Shown here piece after piece: positions 48,555-58,205 of a DNA stretch of 64,000 bases. How positions within the stretch are numbered: position 1 is the stretch's first letter; the number at the start of each line of letters is the position of its first letter. The position numbers and the translations under genes are program-made. The stretch is from Lepidurus packardi (Eukaryota; Arthropoda; Branchiopoda; Notostraca; Triopsidae), in assembly GCA_023053545.1 (NCBI GenBank), contig JAKZAN010000152.1:1-64000 (forward strand). Direction: 5' to 3'. The notes below the pieces were generated by a model. It was not told the origin of the DNA and made no database searches. It saw only the letters and a list, made by a program, of their open reading frames with translations.

Positions 48555-51500
48555 TCAACTCCAGTTCACTTCAAGGCCTCTGTAGGCATTCTTGAGTGCC
48601 AGCTCTACTCCAGTTTGGCTCACGATTTTGGGGTTACCGCCTAGGTACACAGCTCTGAATCCTCCCACTCTGATCTTGATGAGCTGGTCAGCGATCTTAT
48701 CGTCGAATTGGTTATTTCCTATTAAAATTGTAATAGTGAAGTGATGATGATGGGTTTTGTTACTTAGGTAAAGAGTCTGGGTATTCAAATCGTTGTCACT
48801 GATGTCGGTAAGCATGTTATTGCTCAGATCGATGGACTGTTCAGCTGTTATCTCATTGCGCACAAACTCAGTCATGCTATTACCATCAAGTTTTAAGTCA
48901 TACAGTCTGGGCAGTTTATTATCACGGAAAGAGGCGATGGTATTGTTGCTCAGGAAAAGGCTCTTCAGGAAGCTGGCCCGGAAATTAACAATTTCAGGGA
49001 TTCCACAGCCAGAAGCATCGATGTTAAGGATGCTGGGAAGAGTCAAGTTTTTTATTGAAGTCAGTTGTTTATTTTTGGAAAGAGTCAGTCTTTGGAGGCT
49101 GGGGAAGTTATTGTTGTCGAAAGAGACAAGGTTGTTGGACGAGATAGACAGTTCAACCAGAGTAGACAGGTAGGACATGTTGTCGAACCTCGCCAATTGG
49201 TTCTTATCCAGTCGCAAGGTAGACAGCTTACCGAACTTGTTTTTGCCGTTAGTAGGGTCGAATTCGGTGAGATTGTTGATGGAGAGATCCAAAGTCTCAA
49301 GTGAAGTCAGGGTGTTATTGCCGAATTCGGTCATATTGTTCCCGCTGGCCTCAATGTCGGTGACACTTGATAGGTTGTTGTTAGCGAAATTTTTAGCCTT
49401 GTTGTAGTTGATACTGAGATACTCGATGCTGGGCCAGTTGACCTTTTGGAATCCAACTTCGTTGTTGTCGATCTCAAAGTGTTTAAGTTTGCTCAAGTTC
49501 AAGAATTGATTGAGGTCAGTAAAGTTATTGCTGTTGGCTTCGAGGTGTTCGAGGCTGGACATTTTGTTGCTAGCGATGTTGGTGATCGAATTCTTGGAAA
49601 TCAGTAGTTCCTTGAGAGCTGGCATATTGTTAAATCCGAAATCTTAATTCTTGATGAAATTGGTGTCGATCTAGAGACGAATCAAACTAGGGAAACTACC
49701 TTGCCTGAAGGCAGTGAGTTTATTCGAGGAAACATCCAACTCAGTGATGGAGTCGAGTTGATTATCAGTGAAATCTTCGAGCTGGTTGGAGGCTAGGCTC
49801 AGACTGACCAGTTTGTTAATTCTGTTGTTAGAAAACTTCTTGATATTGTTCTCTTCGAATGAAAGACTGGCCAGTTCGGGAAGAATATTGTTGGAGAACT
49901 CGGTAATTTCGTTGTGTCGAATGTCAAGAATCGCAAGTTTGGGAATCGAAGGGGCGGAGAAGCTCGAGAGCCTGTTATAAGAGGCATTGATCGACACGAG
50001 CTCGGGGAACTGCATACCTTCGAGCGAGACGATTTGGTTGTTTGAAATATCGAGAGTCAGAATGTTGTTGAAGCCGGTGGCAACAAACGTAGTCAGCTTG
50101 TTGTTGCTCAGGTCGAGTTCCTTCAAACCTGTCATCACGTTGTTATTGAAGTTAACTAGGAGAGAATCTTCGATAACCAGATTTCTGAGCGAAGGAACAT
50201 TATTGTTGGTAAAACTAGCGAGGTTGGAAGAACTGAAGGTTAGTTGAGCCACATTAGGGAGGTAGTTGGTATCAAACTTGTTCAGCATGGGGTTGCCGCC
50301 GATCAGGAATTCACTGACTTTTTCGAGATTATTTTTTGTGATTTCGGTCAACCGGTTGTCGCTAAGATCAACGAAGAGGGCTTCACGCAGGGTGATGTCC
50401 TGGAATTTAGAGAGTTTGTTGCCAGACAGATCGAGTCCGGTCAGAGCAGCGAAGTTATTGCCAGTAAATGATGTAAGTTAGTTTCCTTCGATATTCAGGG
50501 AGTTAAGTTTTGGGAGGGAGTTGTCCTGGAAGCTGTTGAGAGAATTGTCAGAGACATCGAGACTAACAAGTTCAGGTAGGATTTGTTTGTCGAACGTGGA
50601 AAGCATGTTGCTCGAGAGATTCAAGCTAGAGACCAAAGGGGCCGACAGATTGAAGTTATCAATTAGGTTGTTCTGAAGCTGGAGTTCTTTCAGTTTTATG
50701 AAGTTGCTGGTGAACTTCTTGAGGTTGTTCTTTTGGAGATGGAGGACCTCGAGGTTGGGCAGGTTTTGTGAAGTGAAGGTCGTCAGCATGTTGTTGCCGA
50801 TGTAGAGCTTGGATACATTCACAGGAATTCCACCTTAAACTGAGGTGATGGTTCCGTTGGATAGGTCCAGGACCTCAACTGCAGTCAACACATTTCCTGC
50901 GAAAGTATTAGTCTGCATGGTACTCAGATTGAGGGTTTTGATCTTAGGGATGGTATTTCCCGAGAAGTCTAGCATGACATTGACGTCATTGTCTGCGAAG
51001 ACGAAACTCTCAATATTGGAGAGTACATTGTTGGAGAAGCTATGGATTTTGTTGGCTGTGACATCGAGTCTAGGGATATTGGGCAAGAAATTAGAGTTGA
51101 ATTCTGCCAGATCAGGGTTGTCAGTAATGTCAAGGTAGGTGAGCTTGGGGAAACGATTGTTGGAGAAGGTTTCGAGTGCATTATCATCTACGAGTCATTA
51201 AAATAAGGTGTAAGAAGTAGTTCAATATGATAAAAATAAGAGTTCAAGTCTAATTGAAAAGGGTATTTATTAGTCAATGAAGGTTAAGTACTTAAGGTCA
51301 AACTCTGGAGTGTGGGGATCTGGTTTCCAAAGTATTAGTTGACCATGTTATTGCTCAGATCGAGCGTCAGCACGATAGCTACTTGTGAGTTTCCCAGTTT
51401 CTGAACCTCAGGCACGAATATCTTGAGTCTCGTGAGTTCAGTCTCATTGAAGTAGAGCTCCTTCTTTAATTGTTTTGCCAACAACTCTTGTTCCCATTAG

Positions 51501-51740
51501 TCGATTACAATTTGAAGGGTATCGATCGCCTTCTGGTATTTGTTCATGGCGGTGATGTTGACCTAAGAAGTGGAATTGGGAAACAACACGATTGACGATA
51601 ATATGATGAGAGTGTACCGCGAAGATGACCATAGAAGCGATGGCCAGGAGGAAGACGACAACGAAGATACCAAGACAGAGTCTGAATCGCTTCTTGGTGG
51701 AGTTGGCCTCGATGGTAGAGTCGATGAGTCTTTACTACAT
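48555..51740 (-). CDS. Membrane-anchored leucine-rich repeat protein
   Basis: Exons (minus): 51597..51740, 51292..51562, 48764..51187 and 48555..48718; introns of 34, 104 and 45 nt, giving 1000 residues. A short cytoplasmic Lys/Arg segment precedes an uncleaved signal-anchor (LGIFVVVFLLAIASMVIF), so the protein is probably type II with the repeats outside the cytosol. More than 30 LRRs of about 21-23 residues follow, in a pattern like L-x2-LDLS-x-N-x-L-T-x-F-x2-N-N. They are unusually rich in Asn and Ser. Splicing of the 104-nt intron restores the repeat LTLNDNALETF. The 45-nt intron is 3n and free of UGA, so retention would insert 15 residues. A surface recognition or adhesion role is plausible. 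UGA 48555-48557. Confidence 0.8.
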
Positions 51741-52009
51741 CTTTTAGCTCATTGGAGAGTGCAGGAGATAAAATATCCAAAGTATGTATTATTATAAACT
51801 ATAAATATATGCATTGCCTCATCATCAGATTTCCTGGTAATAAACAGCATACTTAGCTATTAGACTTTTAAGGTAGACCTGCGTCAATTATGCTATCGTG
51901 CCAGTGCATGGTTCAATTTATTTAAATAGCTAAGCTGCTGTCATCAAACCAGAAGGACACTTAGGGATATTAAAATCCCTCTATTGCGCGCCACACTACT
52001 CGCCATTTC

Positions 52010-53107
52010 TCACTTATTCACTCGGAATCCGTTATTCATTGTCGTATACTTCAGACTCACATTTTCCTTCGTTCCTTTCTTGTACCACTCCTTCAGAGTC
52101 ACTGATCTTTCTCTGCGACCCATCTCGCAATTATGGCTAGGACTCACCTTTGTTTGCGTATACCCCATCCCTGCTGGTTGCAAGTCCATCGTAGTTCTAC
52201 GATTGTACTTCTCTAACCGATTCTACAATACTCTAATATACTCGCTCATCTACTGCATCTTGGCCTCAGCACTACGCTTTTCTGCGAGTTCCGAACACTT
52301 CAATTACATGTTCCTCAATACTTTCTCGAAGTGGGTTATCCTACGATTGATGACTATGCTCCACTCTTTCATCTTGCCTTCGACCCTCCCTTGGGCTTCA
52401 TGAAGTAACACCTATGAATGTCTAGCAAGTGCCTTCTTGATTTCTTGAAGCTGTAACTCAGCATCAGGCGAGTGGTTTGCTTTTGCATTTTTCTAAACAT
52501 CTTTGCCAGTTATTTCCTGCGCTGGAGATTTTGTATTGATAGTATTAGGGTTGCTATTCTAATGGTTGCCAGACGGGTTGGAAAAGCTGAGCCCACTCGT
52601 AATGAAGTAACTAGATTTCGAATGATCCGCGAAACTCTTGGGTAGAATCTCACTGATTTGCTAGATTGTCGCGCCGTGCTTCTCTGAGTAATTTAGTTCT
52701 TTGATGGCTTCGAGAATGAGCCCAAGGATTCCGTTGGCTTTACACTTTCGTCGAAGTATGCGTACGTCGATTTGATTATCGCTCCTGACCTCCAGGAACT
52801 GTTTGATCTTGAGACAGATGTCCTGGACGATGGGTTCTTCGAGATCAGCCCACAGGTCAGAATATTCCCTTCTGATAATATCTAGAAATGCTCGAAAGGG
52901 AATGAGGGTGTAGTGGTTGTGAAAGAAAGAGTTGAGGAAGGAGTCAACCTCATTGACATCTGCACTTTGCATTTGCGAATCGAGAAGAATGCCGAACTGT
53001 TTTATAATGGCTGGTGACTCCGAGCCCTGGTGAGATAAAAGGGGAATAATACTTACGAGCTAACGGACAAGAATCACAAACACAAATTAAGCATGCCTAT
53101 TTCTCAT
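52010..53107 (-). CDS. Hypothetical coiled-coil protein
   Basis: Exons 53057..53107 and 52010..53026 join over a 30-nt intron with a consensus donor (GTAAGT) and pyrimidine-rich acceptor; 355 residues. The N-terminal 110 residues form a helical globular region (GILLDSQMQSADVNEVDSFL, then FRAFLDIIRREYSDLWADL). A Ser/Asn linker leads to a long coiled coil with many UAR-encoded Glu (FEKVLRNM-E-LKCSELAEKR) and a basic tail. The intron is 3n and has no UGA, so only its consensus ends and the quality of the flanking sequence support it. No family is recognised; length and layout resemble centrosomal or ciliary coiled-coil proteins, but this is only an impression. Confidence 0.6.
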
Positions 53108-53223
53108 CTGCCCCGAAACCCTCAATAAAAACAGATATCACTCGAATTTAATTCTTCCAAATAAACGAGCCAAAAGGGTCAATAGTCCCCAAATACAAAA
53201 TATAAGCCGAATTTCATTGCATC

Positions 53224-54661
53224 TCATTTTCTTTGATAACTGATCAAGAACTATCCTAGAACCTTTATAGGATCTGATGGCTTCACTCTCGATATCATCA
53301 TCAGGCCTTATTGCAGTACCTCATGCAACTCCTTACTAAAGTACTAGTGGGTGCTTATTCCTTTTGAGTAACGCGATTTCATCTCGTTAATCTTACGTGC
53401 TAGCTATTAGTTCCCCACCTTTTTCTAGCCTTACTTGCTACTAATATTACTGGAGTTGCTGGCTTTGTTCTGATCTAAGCTGGTCTCCTGGTGACTTGTT
53501 GTGGTTCGGAGCCACTCTCCTTAGGCTTAGATATAGAGTTTGCCGACTTATGTATCTGGTTTACCCGCGTCTTTGAGGCTGAGTTCATATTTCTTGGCGG
53601 AAAGGGTGGTAGTATCAATGAGAGAGGTGGCTAGGATATGCTCGATTCCCTGGGAATCCTTTTCGCAGAGCATGACTCTTACTGTCTTCTGGTCAGTGAT
53701 GGTGAGCTGGAAAGATTGGTTCCATTTAGGGTTAGTTCCTTATGCTAATTTTACATTACAAAATATGAAGGGAATTTTTGTTACAGAAGATGGGGGTAGT
53801 AGAAAGAGACGGCGTCCCGTCAGCCTCGATCTTGATGTAGGTATCTTTCTTGTGGGCTGAGTCCGACTTCAACAGTGCCTCGATCACATACAATTTGAGG
53901 AACTTCGCTGGTATTATATTTTTGTCGTTGATCTCGATATCTTTTTCTTGCGGCACCTCCCGCCCCACCTCATACAGTCTGACAATGCAATGTCCTGTTT
54001 TCCCCGCCTTGCTGCTCAGAAGTTGATAGCTGTTCTTGGTGTTCATGTTCCTATCGATGTTTACCGTCGTACATCCATACGATGAAAACTTTTTATTGCT
54101 ATCCTCTTGCCAGGCCTCGACGTAGATATTCTCTTCCCCTTCAGATTTGACTTCGAAAAGTTGATTCCATTTGGGGTTGTTTGCAGCTTGGTCTATGATG
54201 GTTTTAGTCTTGAAATTGGACTAGCCGATCTTGGCGATCAGGAAGAGTCCATGCACTGCAGCTTCAGAGGGTCGCTCTATAGTGGCTGATACGAGTTCCA
54301 TTTTGAAGGTAAAAGAAGGGAGTTTCTTTTCGAGCTTTTTGATTGAAACACCGATGACTCCTACTTTTTTGTTTTTGGCGTCTATGAAATCTAGTTTGAG
54401 GTCTTGTTAACTGGTTTAGAAGGGTATTTTGGCTGATGCGTATGGCTTGTCCTTGATCAGACACTACACTAATATTTATGGTTAGGTCGAGCGTTCCAGG
54501 ATTGTTTCGGCATTGTAGAATTGTTTTTAAGGGTTTGCTAGTATATAGGGTCTGAGGATCTTTTCGGACTTGCCCCAGGTGATTTTGAAAGCCGGGGGCG
54601 TATCGGAGTCGAGTCTGCCGGATTGAAGGAGGATTCGGTGGTAAGTGTTCTTGGTCTTCAT
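53224..54661 (-). CDS. Tandem C2-domain protein with C-terminal Dpy-30-like motif
   Basis: Exons 53785..54661 and 53224..53744 join over a 40-nt GT-AG intron and encode 465 residues. Three C2-type modules are visible: one ending KKVGVIGVSIKKLEKKLPSF; one with NPKWNQLFEVKSEGEENIYV; one spanning the intron with KLYVIEALLKSDSAHKKDTY before it and NPKWNQSFQLTITDQKTVRV after it. The Ca2+-binding Asp pairs are only partly present, so Ca2+ dependence is uncertain. The last 35 residues (HEVLQEGLMMISRVKPSDPI, then KVLGEFLI) match the Dpy-30/RII-like helical pair. That would dock it to amphipathic helices such as those of AKAP or radial-spoke partners. UGA 53224-53226. Confidence 0.72.
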
Positions 54662-55109
54662 TAGGCTTAGTAAGGAAATAAGGTACAGTATTATAGAATA
54701 CTATTGGATGAACGGCCCAAGTGTTTGGATTGGTATTACTTGGGACAGACAATAATAGAGGGACGATGGTGGATATTTGAAAGTAGAACTGTAGTTTCAT
54801 GATTTTCTCAAGGAAGCAGGCATATTGGTAGTGAAAGCAGGGAGAAAGAAGAGGCAAGGGTTGCGTTAGGTGCGTTTATGCTTACACTACTTTTGAAGGA
54901 ATGATATGTTAATACTTACAAGAGAAGACACCATACTCCCTTCCTGTTGCTGCTGCTCATCATAAAATTGCTGCATATAATTATTGATAATATTCTGCAT
55001 AACCAATTTATAGTCCTCGTCCTTTCTGCTCCCGAACACCTCCATTTTCTACTCCTAATACTATTCTGTCCCATAATCGCCCTCGCCCACTGCTACTCTC
55101 CACTCAATA
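54662..55109. other. Divergent intergenic region
   Basis: A 448-base gap lies between the starts of the C2/Dpy-30 gene (minus) and the GTPase gene (plus). It is moderately AT-rich and should hold both promoters. Long frames exist on both strands, including a hydrophobic one on the minus strand near 54800, but none has a recognisable domain. Confidence 0.45.
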
Positions 55110-56237
55110 ATGCATGTTCACACCCTCTCTACCGAAGAGTCAGACCATACCCCTTTCCACGAACACACACATCACATGTTCCTCCACAGTCCCGCTGCCG
55201 ATAAACACCACTCTGAAGCCAACTCCCCAGTCCACAGGCTCCGCATTCTCTGTTTTGGCCAGTTTGGCATTGGCAAGTCAGGCTTCCTCGCATCCTACTC
55301 CAGTCCCCTCGATCCTGAACTCCGACCGCTGAAATCTAACGAAGATACCTGCGAAGTATACATCAAAATAATCAGATAGGAGTTACCTCCACGCAGGAAA
55401 ATCCAAACCATTGGGGTAGAGTTCTATGAGTTGTCTAGCACCTGCAATCTAGAGTACTACATGTGTTATCTAGAAGATGCCCTTTTCACGCGTCCTCTGC
55501 AAGATTCTGCTGCTTCTCCCCAATCCCCCACTATCCATCTCGCCTCGATTTCTCGGGAGAGGCGCCACTCTCTAAAGTCTCGTGTACATCTTGAGGAGTA
55601 GTCAGGAGTGACCCTATCTCCGAGACCCTGTCGAGATTCTCCTGAGTAGGCACAGTCGCCTCGAGAGTGGACTCATAACGCGATGGATGCTGACAACCAA
55701 GGAACAGTTTTTGACGGACTGATGTTCTTTTTCTAAGTGGGTCAGCGAAATATCAAAGACAACATGATTAGCTTTGTTCGGAAGATTTTCAGAACACGCA
55801 GAGTCTTGGACTAACAAATCTGGGATATCCCTATCATGCTGATAGGGCTGAAGAAGGACAAGCTGAACCATACCGACTTTATCGCAGAGCAGGCGCGGGT
55901 GGCCAGCGAGCTCAGACATGTCCTGAACAAGCCAAGCATTTGCTACTACGGCACCGACTTTTCTGAAGGTGGCTCCAAAAAAGATATAGACTGTTTCGTC
56001 AATAGCATATACAACTGGAGGCTGCAGGGCTTCACTGACTACAAACAATACTGCATGCCTATGAGTTACCGGTGCATGTACGACCTCTACTACGCCAAGG
56101 AGATGGTAGAGGCATTCTGGAGTTCGAGCATCGGTAATATCCTGTCGAGGTTGCCGATTTACTCATCAAAAGATACGACGGCAGCTGGGAAATCGACCCA
56201 GGCTGTGGGTGAGGCTCGTAATATGAGCCAGAACTGA
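55110..56237 (+). CDS. Divergent Ras-like small GTPase
   Basis: Single exon, 375 residues, ATG 55110 to UGA 56235-56237. A His-rich N-terminal tail precedes the G1 P-loop GQFGIGKSG near residue 55 and the switch-I-like TIGVEFYELSS. A roughly 60-residue Ser/Arg-rich insert follows where switch II would be, and no DxxG is clear. The core resumes with FDGLMFFF-E-VGQRNIKD and the G4 region IMLIGLKKDKL, in which the Asn of NKxD is Leu while the Asp is kept. Length and layout recall RABL3-type Rab-like GTPases, which also deviate at G4. Nucleotide specificity may be relaxed. No C-terminal CaaX or double Cys is seen, so it is probably not prenylated. Confidence 0.65.
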
Positions 56238-56422
56238 ATCTAGAATGTTTTAGTCGATGGAAAACTGTATTTTATAAAGAAGCTAATGCACAGAAGGCTA
56301 TACAGTGTGATATGACTATTGTTTCTTCCTTTATTTTGGTATGCAGAACATATCTCCTGCTCTGACATCATAAGTTTATCTCAATTGTGGTTTTAATTCT
56401 GGCGGGCACTCTCTGCTGCTCT

Positions 56423-57595
56423 TCAATCGCTGGATCTTTCCAGATCTTGCTATCGGGGTTGGAACAGAGATCTTTTTAGGATCTTTCTCATGGATACTGT
56501 ACCGCGAATGCACCCCTCCAACATCTTCTTCTCGGCTTCATTGAGTTTGTCCTTTAAAGCCACCATTATCCATCGTACAGGGTCATCCAGACTGCTGCTG
56601 TTCCTCTTGTTCTCGATATCTTCCTCCATACTTGTAGCTATCGGGTTACCGACTAAGGAGACTGTGCCCATATAATCTCGGTGGATTCTAGTATAGTTTC
56701 TGGTCACCAGAAGGGAATGCAGTTTTAGAGCCCTTTGGACTTCGACAGTATCCAAGTACCAAGATTAGATCATTTCAAGAAGACTCTGGTACTCCAAAAA
56801 CAGAGAGTGCATTAGCAGAAATACCAGCTTCAGACTGATGTATAAAGGGTCAATCGGTATTCTCCGGATTTCGCAGACGATCTTGATCTGGCCCAGGCAC
56901 TTACTGAACTCAACCAAGTCGAAGTTAACTAGGGCATAGTCCAAGGAGTACCGCAGTACTTTCAAGGTGAAGTTGTTGTTGATGTGCTGGACGTGCAGAT
57001 CTTGTCTCAAGGATTTTAGCTGGTCTATTATATGTTTGTAGTCGGCATTCGGGTCTTGAGCCATGCGACAGAGATGAGCGAATGCCAGCTTAAGAGTCTA
57101 CTCGTTTCTGATTTCTTCTTCCATCTGCGTATGGGTTATCCTCAGAAAGGGTTTGAATATTTCGCTGTTCGTGCCTTTTAGAGGGACATGTTCTTCAGTT
57201 TTCTGTGAGTTTTTCTAGAGCCAATAGGCATTAATGGATGCACTGTGATTTTCAGATCGCTATCTCTTCAAATTGTTTTGTGTATTGAGTTTGCTAAATC
57301 TGAGGGACATGTAACTCGGTTGTTACTAGGTTTGGCCACTGCTATTGGCGTTGAGGGCGATAACGTTATTATGGTTAGTTTGCTGTAGTTTCTGGGTATG
57401 TGTGAGGGAGTTGAGCCTGATGTTGAGGACGGTGGGGGATTTGGTTTGATTGAGATCCAGGGCCAAGGTGGAGTGTTGTGTGGCGTGTAGGCGATCGTAG
57501 AGCGATGACATTGGGTTCGAATCGTAAGACAATTGTTCAAACCTAAGAATGCAAATTTTACTAAATGATAGTATGTTTGATGAGCGTCCAAACAT
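56423..57595 (-). CDS. LENG8/THP3-like SAC3-GANP domain protein
   Basis: Single exon, 390 residues, ATG 57593-57595 (alternatives at 57506-57508 and 57308-57310) to UGA 56423-56425. A disordered N-terminus of about 130 residues leads to KPFLRITHTQ and the family signature IDQLKSLRQDLHVQHINNNF, followed by VEFSKCLGQIK, the equivalent of the E-F-N-Q-C-Q-x-Q-L helix. The SAC3/GANP fold of the LENG8/THP3 branch acts in mRNA processing and export and docks PCI partners. The protein is shorter than LENG8 (about 800 residues), mainly at the N-terminus. Four UAR codons read as Glu. It is divergent from the small Tim-like ORF. Confidence 0.8.
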
Positions 57596-57778
57596 TTATG
57601 ATATATAAAAGCCTGGTCCCACCCAGTATTGCTTCTTCTTCTCTATATTTAATTCTAAATAAGTCAGGCCGGAATTAGGGCTCGCACTCCTGAGCATCAA
57701 TCACTTCTGCAATCTTATGATAGTCCCACATTACAGAAACTACAATTACCTAATATAACAACTACACCCATCGAAACT

Positions 57779-57997
57779 ATGGACCCCCTGTAGGATCGCG
57801 AACTCACCTACGAAGTCATCTTGAACAGAGCAGTCGATAAGTGCCTCAAATCTGCTATGCAACACAGCAAGACAACACGGCTCGCACAGCAAGATCTGGG
57901 TGCTACAAATAATTGCATCAGGAGAGTGATCGCCTGCACGAAAGTGGGAGACCAGTTATTATCGATGTCTGCTGAGGCAGAACTCAATCTTCGATGA
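57779..57997 (+). CDS. Small Tim-like protein (weak)
   Basis: A 72-residue frame from ATG 57779 to UGA 57995-57997 (followed directly by a second UGA), with one UAG as Glu at position 5. It starts MDPL, has a helix with NRAVDKCLKSA, then LAQQDLGATNNCIRR and a helix ending KVGDQLLSMSAEAE. Size, start and the helix-Cys-loop-Cys-helix layout resemble Tim9/Tim10 chaperones of the mitochondrial intermembrane space, but the twin CX3C motifs are not intact: the second pair is spaced CIRRVIAC. Either a divergent small Tim or an unrelated helical hairpin. Confidence 0.4.
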
Positions 57998-58205
57998 TGA
58001 TGGCGTAGCAAAAGGGCGTGCAGATAAAAGTGAGATAGTACCGAACCTCGCACGCTTTTGACTTACAATCTGTATTTGCCTGACCGTGGATATTTCTGAT
58101 TAACAACAGAAAGGATTGTTTAAAAAAGCAGCACTCAAGTCATATCAAATCAGAAATGTCAGCCGGAAAATCATAGGTCAAGGAGTACATTAAGTAGATA
58201 TCCTT

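Noticed and set aside
54264-54857. 197-codon minus-strand frame with a signal-like start
   Set aside because: It overlaps the first C2 domain in another frame; the C2 frame from ATG 54661 has clear family motifs.
57500-57540. TTCGAATC string resembling a tRNA T-loop
   Set aside because: No acceptor stem or anticodon arm can be folded around it, and it lies inside the LENG8-like coding region. No other tRNA candidate was convincing.
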